Shown here: piece after piece, positions 1 through 8,697 of the stretch
Layout of the letters: every line of letters begins with the position of its first letter
How positions within the stretch are numbered: position 1 is the stretch's first letter
Origin: Callipepla californica brunnescens
Taxonomy: Eukaryota > Chordata > Aves > Galliformes > Odontophoridae
NCBI GenBank assembly: GCA_023055505.1
Contig: JALIRH010000151.1
Span: 67,001-131,000, forward strand
Length of the DNA stretch: 64,000 nucleotides
Direction of reading: 5' to 3'
Notes under the pieces: generated by a model
What the model was told of the DNA's origin: nothing
Databases searched by the model: none
The model's input: only the letters and a program-made list of their open reading frames with translations
Position numbers and translations under genes: made by a program

Positions 1-506
1 CCAGCAGAGCAGTCTGAGCTACGCCTGCAGCCGCCAGCAGAACTGCCCCATTGACCGTGCCAGCCGCAACCGCTGCCAGCACTGCCGCCTGCAGAAGTGC
101 TTGCGCCTCGGCATGTCCCGCGACGGTTCGTGCCCCCCCGCATCGCCTCACAGCAGCACTGCCCCCCAGTACCATTGGGATTGCCATCTCCCAATGCTGG
201 GTGCATACCTGAAGCATCACTGGGCGCATCCCCTCTTATCAGTGGGTGCATTCCTCATTCACGAGTACATTCCCCCCCCATCAATGGGTGCAACCCCTAT
301 ATAACTGGGATCACCTCCCCATCAGTGGCTGCTGCCCCATATCCCTGGGTGTACCTCCCAACCTTACTGGGTGCATCCGTCATCACCAGGTTCCCACCCC
401 CCGATCTGTAGGTGCACTCCCATATTACTGGGTGCCCCCCATGACCCCTTTTGAGGATACCCAGTGACGCCTGGCCTGAAAGCCACACACATGTCCTGAG
501 GCGGGT

Positions 507-548
<42 letters not shown>

Positions 549-3356
549 GAACATGGCTGAACACACGTGTGCCTGCCCCACAGCTGTCAAGTTTGGGCGC
601 ATGTCCAAGAAGCAGAGGGACCGGCTGCATGCAGAGGTGCAGCAGCAACTGGAGCAGCAGCAACGGGACCAGGATGGGGACTGGGAGCAGGAGCAGGCGG
701 CCCAAGGAACCCCCAGCTTCACCATAGGGCTGCCGGGCTGCCGGGGCCACCTGCTGCCCCCCAGCACCCCAGGGTGCCCCAGTGTCACAGCAGAGGGCGA
801 GCGGAGAGAGGCAGCCACTCGGGACGGGGACAGAGATGAGGACGGTCCCAGTGTGTGCTCCCACCCCGGGGTTGGGAGCATCCTGGAGTCACCTGCATTG
901 GAAATCGGTGAGGGTGGGGGAACAGGGCTGCGAGTGCCACCAGGGGGTGCTCAGGGCTGGGTGGACCTCACCATGTCACCCCTGGGTGCTCAGCGGTTTT
1001 GGGATCTGGCTCCATCACCCATGGGTACTGCATTCTCGTGGGACCCAGCTCCTTTTGGAGCTGACAGTGGGACCTGGTGCCTTGTGGACCATGTTCTCAG
1101 CCCTCCCCCATCCCCACACTGTCCCCATGCTGTCCCCATGTCCCCCAGAGCTGCTCACGCAGAGCGTCCTGGCATCGCACCGTGAGACTTGCCAGCTGCG
1201 TGCCGAGGAGCTGCAGCTGCGCCGTGGAGACACCTTCAGCCACGAGGAGGTCTGTGCCTTCCAGAAAAAGGTGAGGGGAGCATCACGGGTCCCGACTGGG
1301 GGCATAACAGTCCCAGGGGTCTGACTGGAGAGGTGACGGTCCTAGGGGTCCCGTTAAGGAGCTGTGTCAGTCTCAAAGCTCCCAGTGGGGAAGTGCCAAT
1401 CCCTAAGGGCCACTCTGACCCCACTGGGGAGGTGACAGTCCCACGGGTCTCATGGGGAAAGAACAGTCCCCGAGGATCGTTCTGACTCCACTGAGGACGT
1501 GGCCATCCTTGGGTGCCACAGCCGCCGGAGGAGATGTGGCAGCGCTGCGCGTGCCGTCTCACCGAAGCCATCCAGCGTGTGGTGGAGTTTGCCAAGCGGC
1601 TGCGTGGCTTCATGGAGCTCTGCCAGAATGACCAGATCGTCCTCCTCAAGGCGGGTACGGGGCTGTGCCATTGTTATTCCCTGACTCTGTCCCCCTGTCC
1701 CCAGCCCCATGGTCATGGGTTGCTCCAGTCCCAGTGGGAAATAGTGGCCCCTACAGGGTACTCTGGTTCCATCGGAGAAGTGACAGTCCCCAAGGACCAC
1801 TCTGCCCCTGCTGGTGAAATGGCATTCCCAAGGGTCCTGATGGAGAGGTGGCAGTCCCAAGGGTCCCCATGGGGGAGGTGATGGTCCCCAAGGGCCAGTG
1901 GCACAGGGACACAAGCTTGGCTCAAAGCTGCACTGCGGGGCCCGTCCCTGTCTGACCCTGTGCCACCATTGCTGTCCCCATCCCGGCGGCGGTGGTAGGT
2001 GCCATGGAGGTGGTGCTGGTGCGCATGTGCCGGGCCTTCAACCCTGACAACCGGACCGTCTTCTTCGAGGGCAAGTACGCCAGCGCTGAGCTCTTCAGGT
2101 CACTGGGTAGGGCTGGGGACACTGGGAAGATTGTGGACATGGGGACAAGTTGTTATGGGGCTGTTAATGAGGGTTCCCACAGGCTGCCCCGAGCTCATCA
2201 GTTCCATCTTCGACTTTGCACAGAACCTCTGTGCTCTGCACTTCTCAGAGGGGGAGGTAGCCCTCTTCAGTGCCATCGTCCTCATCAATGCTGGTGAGGG
2301 ACATGCCACTCCCTGTCCCTGTATCCCCCCCTTGGGGTGTGCCCGAATCACATGAGTTTTATCCTAAAGTCGGTGCTGGGTGGTGGGGTTGGGTGTTCCC
2401 ATCGTGTGCCATCTCCAGTGCCAATGGTGGATGTCACCACTGGCAGCCCCATGTCCTGTCCCCAGGGCTGTCCCTTTTCCTGTCCTCCTCACTGCTATGC
2501 CCATCCCATGGTCACAATCCTAGTTCTGTTCCCATCCATGTCCCTGTCACCAGCCCTGCACCAACCTCATCCTGTCCTTGTCCCCAGCCATGTCCACCCC
2601 ATCCCTGTCCCTATCCCCAGTCCCTGTCCTTGTCCCATCCTTGGCCATACCCGTCCCTATCCCCAACTTCATCCTGTTCCTGTCCCCATCCTACTCCATC
2701 CTCACACACAGTGTCCTTGTTCCCAGCCCGCCCGTGCCTGCAGGACCCGGGGAAGGTGGCCCGGCTGCAGGGACGCCTGGAGGTGGCCTTCCGGCTGCTG
2801 CTGCGTGGGACACAGCGCGAGGGACTGCTGGCCAGGGTGGGAGCATGGGGGGGCACAGGGTGTGGGGTTCTGTGGGATACGGGGTACTGTGGGATGCCAT
2901 GGGGTGGTGGGTGTCACGGGGTGCCATGAGACGTGGGATGCTTTGCGGCATGGGATGCTTGGGATATGGGATTTCATGAGGAGTGGGTTTCCATGGCCAT
3001 TGAGGTGGTGTTGGGCTGCTACGGGGTGGCACGAGAGTGCGATGGAGCTTAGAGGGTGTAGCGGGGCGTCACGGGGATGCCATTGAGGTGTCACTGCTGT
3101 GTCACGGCCGTTGCGGTGCCGTGGCTGGGGGTCAGGGTTAGGGACGCGTGGTGCTGCGGGGCGCGGCGCGTCCTCAGTGTCCCACCCCCCCCCCCCCCAG
3201 CTGCCGCCGCTGGGCCGCCTGCGTGCGCTGTGTTCGCAGCACATGGAGCAGCTGCAGACCTTCCGCCGCCTGCGCCCCGCCGCGCCGCTCGCCGCCTTCC
3301 CCCCGCTCTACCGGGAGCTCTTCGCCCCCGAGCCTGAATCCCCCGGGCCCCGCTGA
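1..3356 (+). CDS. RORC: RORC: nuclear receptor ROR-gamma (5' part outside window)
   Basis: Exons: about 5-125 (partial or first visible), 584-907, 1149-1270, 1522-1654, 1999-2106, 2183-2293, 2727-2836, 3201-3356 (TGA 3354-3356). All introns are GT-AG and phases join. About 394 residues are visible. The first exon encodes the second zinc finger and C-terminal extension of the DNA-binding domain ([29 protein letters not shown]), which binds RORE half-sites. A variable hinge follows, then a complete ligand-binding domain ([58 protein letters not shown]) ending in AF-2 helix LYRELF. The closest remembered match is human ROR-gamma rather than ROR-alpha/beta, because of the C-terminal tail and synteny with TDRKH and CELF3. 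It is a sterol-responsive transcription activator that in mammals controls Th17 and circadian genes. The hinge is divergent. Confidence 0.95.
180..470. repeat. Degenerate minisatellite in RORC intron
   Basis: Imperfect units of roughly 25-35 bp built around CCCATCACTGGGTGCA recur about nine times between the first two visible RORC exons. It has no coding signal. Confidence 0.7.
508..545. repeat. (CA)n microsatellite
   Basis: An uninterrupted CA dinucleotide run of about 19 units lies in the RORC intron, shortly before the acceptor at 582-583. It also creates the long open frames in this area, which are not coding. Confidence 0.95.
1290..1520. repeat. Minisatellite, left of RORC exon 4
   Basis: Units of about 28-42 bp carry a core like GAGGTGACAGTCCC(A)GGGGTC and fill the intron before exon 4 (1522-1654). 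The same family resumes at 1720-1905 in the next intron. Confidence 0.7.
1720..1905. repeat. Minisatellite, right of RORC exon 4
   Basis: Same unit family as 1290-1520 (GAGGTGGCAGTCCCAAGGGTCC and variants), placed after exon 4. The coding exon is therefore an island inside the repeat. Confidence 0.7.
2440..2720. repeat. Pyrimidine-rich (TCCCTG/TCCCCA)n repeat
   Basis: Short 6-12 bp units of TCCCTG, TCCTTG and TCCCCA run up to the acceptor of RORC exon 7 and probably double as its polypyrimidine tract. Confidence 0.65.
2860..3080. repeat. Minisatellite in last RORC intron
   Basis: Repeated GTGGGATGCCATGGGGTG-like units of about 15-20 bp. They encode nothing credible. Confidence 0.5.
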
Positions 3357-3453
3357 GCCCCGGCCCGGCCGCCCCTGCCCAAAGCCGGAGGAGGCTCCGC
3401 CCCGTCCTGCGCGGGGCCGTTGGCTGTGAGCGCCCCCTGGCGTCACGGCCGGG

Positions 3454-3459
3454 AATAAA
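3454..3459 (+). terminator. RORC: RORC poly(A) signal AATAAA
   Basis: AATAAA lies 98 bp after the RORC stop codon, so the 3' UTR is only about 120 bp. Confidence 0.85.
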
Positions 3460-3914
3460 GGTGTGCTGAAGGGACCGGCGTTTTCCTGGGGGCTGCGGCG
3501 CGTGGAACGGTGGGGTCGTGGAGTATCCCGAGCGGAAGGGGCCCACAGCGCTGCAGGGTGCCCTGAGTCGGCTGCAGGCTGTCGGCTACCGAGAGCCGGG
3601 GGCCGTGGGCCGCCCACGGGGAGCTGCAGGACGACACGAGGCGGCCGTCTGCTGCCATAACGCTGCAGTTATATATATATGTATAACTCCGCGAGTTGTC
3701 TGTGGGGTGCCACGAACCGCCCCTCCCTCAACCTCCTCCTTTCCTGGCCCTCCTCTGACGGCCCCCTGCCGCCCTCAGGCTCGCGGCCTTGCCCTGCAGA
3801 CCCCTCCCCACGCCCACAGCCGCTCCTTCCGACCCTCTCTCTCAGCGCCACGCAACGCCCGGGGCGCGTTACTCCCACCCCGCGATGGTCCGCTCTGCCT
3901 CCCTGCCGCCCGTT

Positions 3915-4074
3915 GATTGGCTGCGAGGCGCCATCTCGGCGGCGCCGATTGGCCGCTTTCATCCCACAGCAAGCGTTCGGTCCCGCCTCCCCTCCCCACC
4001 GTGCTGAGTGCGGATTGGACACAGTCTTGCGGGCGCTGATTGGGTGGGAGGAGAGAAATGGAGGTTTTGATTGG
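3915..4074 (+). promoter_or_regulatory. TDRKH: TDRKH promoter with five CCAAT boxes
   Basis: GATTGG, the reverse complement of CCAATC and the NF-Y core, occurs at 3915-3920, 3947-3952, 4013-4018, 4038-4043 and 4069-4074. A GC box (GGGGCGGGG) lies near 4088. The cluster sits 130-295 bp before the TDRKH start codon in a CpG-rich stretch without a TATA box. NF-Y binding is inferred from the motif. The 3460-4209 gap holds no recognizable gene; LINGO4, which lies between RORC and TDRKH in human, is not here. Confidence 0.7.
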
Positions 4075-4209
4075 GTGGGCGACGGGGAGGGGCGGGGCTT
4101 GAGACGACGGCGGGCTGCGTGAGGCGGCGGCGCGACGGATCCGGGCCTGGCGGGGCCCGAGCGGCTCCGGGGGACCCGGGGAGGTCCGGAGGGCGGTAAC
4201 GGCGCGGCG

Positions 4210-7200
4210 ATGCCGCCGGAGCGGGGCGGCTGGGCCGGGCTGAGCAGCCTGCAGAAGGTGGCACTGCTGCTGGGCCTCCCCGCCGGGGCCACCGTCCTGT
4301 ACATCGTGTACCGGCGGTACCGGGAGGGCCGAGGTGGGTGCTCCGAACCCTCCGTGTCCCCCACCCCGAGCTCGACCACCCCCGCGCTCCCCACGGGGCC
4401 CTCACCGTGCCGCCTCCCTCCCCCAGAGCTGCACGTGCCCGCGGTGGGGGCCGAGGAGATGGGGGCGGAGGTGCACATCCCGCGGGCGGCGGTGAGAGCC
4501 GTCATTGGTCGGAAGGGAGCCACCATCCGAAGGGTGAGGATCGCTCCCGGGGGGTGTGGAGGTGTCTCCTGAGGACTGAGGAGGGTACTTACGGGTGCCC
4601 CGCACAGCTGCGGCAGGAGACGGGGGCCCGCATCGACCTGGAGGAGGAGGATGGTGGTGAGGAGCAGCTGCTGCTGATCTCGGGTTCCCCCAGCCAAGTG
4701 TGCAGAGCCAAAGCTGCCGTGCACCAGATTGTGGTGGAGAGCACGCCGGTGTCGGAGCAGCTCCATGTGCCGCAGAGAGCTGTTGGGAGGATCATCGGTG
4801 TGGCCCTTTTCCCTCGTAGCAGCTCTCTTTAAGGTGAGGGCATGGTGGGAGAACACTGGCAGAGATCCCCCCGCCTCCTGGTTCTCTCTGTGTCCCGCAG
4901 GCCGCGGTGGTGAGACGGTGCGCAGCATCTGCCGCATTTCCGGAGCCCAAGTGCAGTGCCAGCAGAACACAGAGACCATGCCGGCCCCAGTGCGGCTAAT
5001 CCAGATCTCAGGGACACGGCGTGAGGTGGATGCAGCCAAAGTAAGCACTGAGGTAGCCCCCCAACCCTCTCGGAGGGCTTGTGGTGCGAGACCCCCACTC
5101 TCTCCTCTTGTTTTACCCTAGAAACTCATCATGGAGAAGCTGACAGAGGACGTAGTGTTCCGCCAGGAGCTGGCTCAGACCATGGTGCTGCGGAGCCAAC
5201 GCAAGGAGCCCCTGGGCAGCCGCAGGGAAGAGTTGCTGCTGCCCAAAGGGGAGCATGGTGCTGGGAACAGGGGCTCTCTGCCAGAGGGTGCAACCATGGA
5301 GGAGCTGCAGGATGGGAGTGAGGCAGCGGAAAAGCCAGCAGCAGTGCCCAAATTTGAAAGTGAGAGGTGTTGGTGTTGTTCTTGGTTTGCATTGAGGAAT
5401 CTGTGCTGGGAGGGAGGTTTTCCACACATTCCTAGGTCCCCCATGCTGCTGGGCTGTCCCATGGTGAGTGAGGACTTTGTGGCTCTGGTTTGCTCCCTCC
5501 TGCCTCACTCAGGGTGCCCCATGGTGCATCCTTGGGTGGGATCCACATATCATAGAATCACAGAACTGTTTAGGTTGGAAAAGATGACTGAGATCATCCA
5601 GTCCGTTCACCTGCCCGATATCTCTGTCCCTTCCCGGTTCCTGTCCTGTGGGACAGTCCCCAGCCCCGATTTCAGCTTCCATGCAGATGAGCAGTTGGAG
5701 GTCTATGTCTCAGCTGCCGAAAACCCCAACCATTTCTGGATCCAGATCATTGGTGAGCGCAGCCTGCAGCTGGACAAGCTGATCTCTGAGATGACACAGC
5801 ACTACGAGGGCAACAGCCAAATGGTGAGACTCCTGGGGGGACACTGTTCTTGTCCCCTCGCCCTTCCTGGCACTGGAGAACATGGTGTGCTGTGTCCCTG
5901 CAGGTGGAGCTGGCGGCCGTGCAGGCAGGGGACATCGTGGCTGCTCCGTACACAGGCAGCAGCAATTGGTACCGGGCCCGAGTGCTGGGCACGCTGGAGA
6001 ACGGCAACTTGGATCTCTACTACGTGGATTTTGGGGACAATGGGGAGGCGCCCCGTGAGGCGCTGCGTGCACTGCGGTGAGTGCAGGAGGAAGGGGAGAG
6101 GAGGCTGTGGAGCTGGGGGGGGTGTCCTCAGGAGGGCAGTGTGCAGGCCAGCGAGGCTGTGAAGCAGGATGCAGGCTGCCCTCGCCCTCAGCCTGTGTCT
6201 TTCTCCCCACCAGGAGCGATTTCCTGAGCCTGCCCTTTCAGGCCATTGAGTGTAGCCTGGCCGGGATCATGCCTGTGGGTGAGTGCAGGAGGAGGGTGTG
6301 CAGCTCTTTGGAGCCCACGTCCTTCCCAGTGCTGCTTACTGCTGGTCCTTCTGCAGGGGAGCAGTGGGATGAGGCAGCACTGGATGCTTTTGACCGCCTC
6401 ACCTGCTGCGCCCAATGGAAGCCGCTCGTGGCCAAAATCTCCAGCTACACCCAGGCCGGGCTGTGCACGTGGCCACGCATCACACTGTATGATGTCCGTC
6501 ATGGCGAGGTGAACCCCGTGCCTCACCGTTCCCCTCCAGTCACTGCGAGAGAGTTCGATGTTCTTCATCCTCCTCTAATTTCTCTGCAGAGCCTTGACAT
6601 TGGGGCCGAGCTGCTGCGGCTGGGCCACGCTGCGGTGCAGCCTCATGAGGAGGAGGAAGGGGATGGATCCCCGCTGCCAACAATGGAGGGTGCAGTGGAG
6701 ATATCGGTGAGCGGAGCTGCAGTGGGATGAGGGCATCTTTTCCCTCCTCTGGGCATCCCTAGGGCCGGGAGCTTCACCTTTCTGCCCCATGTTGTGGGGT
6801 TAACATAGCTCTTCCTCCCTACCCCCCTGTGCAGGAGGACGTGGCATGCACCTCCCTTGAGAGCCTCCTGTCAGAGCTGCCAGCGAGCCCCAGTACCACA
6901 CCACTGACCCTCTCCTGCATCAGCCTTCTGGGTGAGCTCTGTGGGTCTGACCCCAATCCCCGTTGTATCCCCAGGTGTGAAGGTGTTTGTTTGGGGTGAA
7001 AGGAGTCACAGAGAATGTCCTGGAAGCTGTGGATAGGCCCCCAGGGCCCTAGGAGCCACTGAAGCTGTGGTTCTTGGCTTCCATGTGCTGAGCTCAGTAC
7101 TGGGGCTATGCAGAGCGCCCTGCCCATGTTGTCTTCTTCCAGCTCAGGGTGTGGACACCTGTAAGAGCCGCAAGGGGGTCTGTAAGCCCTGGGGAGCACA

Positions 7201-7856
7201 GTCTCACAGTGAGGTGCCATGAGGAGCTGCAGGGCACGGGGCTGAGCTCTGCAGAGGGAGCAGTGCCCTACCCCCACCTGACCCACCCCTTCCTTTGGCC
7301 CATAGATGAGAGCCCTGAGCAGCTTCAGGGTGATGCCGAGCTCCCAGCCCTGGGGCTGCCGCTTGGCCCTTCCACTTCTTCACAGCCTCAGAGGGATGGC
7401 AGTGAGGGCCTGCCGAGCCCTGGATCCTGCTGCCTCACAGCCTTCAGGGACCCTGGAACCCACCACACCGTGACATCTGGAGCACCATGTTCCATCGCCT
7501 CGAGTGGAGCCCTTTCTGCCAGCAGCCACCCATCCCTGTCCGATGGGGACTCTGACTCCGTCTTCTGCACCAACTCCACGCACTACACCAACTCCTCAGT
7601 CTTCTACAGCATCCCTCGGCATGGGGCCAGCCCCTTCCCCATCCCCATCAGTTCTGGGGTTGAGGAGGAGAAGGGCAGAGCCCCACAAGGTACGGCTGCT
7701 TCGCGGTGACGTGGTAGGGCCATACCTCTGTGTGGGTGGCACTGTGGGGTGGGTGCGTGGGTTGTGACACCACTGTGGGATTTGTCACTCTGTGCAGGAG
7801 GTGCCCCGGTGACTGGCAGAGGTGACAATGCAGTGCCGGAGCAGAGCTTCCCATGA
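4210..7856 (+). CDS. TDRKH: TDRKH: Tudor and KH domain protein (Tudor domain 2)
   Basis: Exons: 4210-4333, 4427-4533, 4608-4797, 4901-5040, 5122-5359, 5657-5823, 5904-6076, 6214-6278, 6357-6508, 6590-6706, 6835-6931, 7306-7689, 7798-7856 (TGA 7854-7856). Reading through the 7690 donor would instead end at 7709. Product is 670 or 657 aa. The N-terminal hydrophobic helix (VALLLGLPAGATVLYIVYRR) matches the mitochondrial outer-membrane anchor. KH1 has GRKG, KH2 has GRGG, and an extended Tudor domain (PDFSFHADEQLEVYVSAAEN to WYRARVLGTLENGNLDLYYV) would bind methylarginine on PIWI proteins. Family role: a scaffold for piRNA 3'-end trimming in germ cells. The last 120-130 residues, rich in Ser/Thr, go beyond the 561-aa human protein as I recall it. 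The start aligns with human MSTERTSW. Confidence 0.95.
5549..5630 (-). mobile_element. CR1 LINE 3'-end fragment
   Basis: TCATAGAATCACAGAA followed by GGTTGGAAAAGA is the reverse complement of the bird CR1 3' terminus. It sits in TDRKH intron 5. Confidence 0.85.
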
Positions 7857-8481
7857 TACCCTGACCTCGGTGAGCTGCACTGTCCTCCCCGTAGAGCTTC
7901 TTCCATGTTTCTGGAGCTGGAAATGGGACAATTGGGGCACAGAAGGGAGGAATGGCACTCCCACAGTCCCATCCTGCCTCCAAAGGGGGTTAAGCCTTTG
8001 TGGAGGGACACTGAGCAATGCTACAACACAGAAGTGACCCCAGGGTGTCTGGGACAGCGGCTGATGGGGTGCATGGACCCCACAGAGCCCTTTCTACCCC
8101 TGTTGGCCACAGTTTTGAACGTGTTTTGAGAAGCAAAGTGCCTGCCCCAGATTTCAGCATGCCCCACAGTGAGAGCACCGGTTTCACCACCAGTTTTGCC
8201 TCTGCGCTGACTTGGAACTGGTTTCCAATCGCCCTCTGTACGTAACCACTGGAGAGGACAAACCCGGCCCCATTGTCCCCAGCTCTAAACAGGGACGCTT
8301 CAGCCCCTCTCTGGAAACCGCGTGGGCAGTGCCCCGCTGTGTTCCCAGGTCCACTTCGTTCCTCGTGTTCCCGGTTGGGTCGGTGATGCTGTGGGAGCCT
8401 TTCGCGTTGCCGTCTCCACGCTGTTGCAGTTTGATTGTTGTTTTCGCCCCAGTGAGGGGAAGAGTTTTTGTTTCCTGGCTG

Positions 8482-8487
8482 AATAAA
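8482..8487 (+). terminator. TDRKH: TDRKH poly(A) signal AATAAA
   Basis: AATAAA about 625 bp after the distal TDRKH stop. MRPL9 begins only about 210 bp further on, so the two genes are nearly adjacent and no OAZ3 lies between them. Confidence 0.75.
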
Positions 8488-8697
8488 ACCCAGAGAGCAT
8501 TGAATGCAGGGAGTGCTGCCCGGCGCCGGGGATGCATGCGGAGCGGGAAGGGGTTTGGGGACGCGGGTCGCAGCCCACGGCCCTCCCCGCGTGGGGGCGC
8601 GGCCGTGCGCAGGCGCGGCGGACCGCTCTCCGCGTTCGTCTCTGCGCAGGCGCGGCGCGGGCAGCCCCGCGCGGGGGTCCTGGCGCCCGGCGCCGCC

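Noticed and set aside
297..881. Minus frames with poly-Cys/Val (CVCVCVCV)
   Set aside because: Translation of the CA microsatellite antisense to RORC exon 2.
3669..5048. 459-aa open frame on minus strand antisense to TDRKH
   Set aside because: It overlaps well-supported TDRKH exons and promoter, has Arg/Pro/Ser-rich composition typical of GC-rich antisense frames, and shows no recognizable domain.
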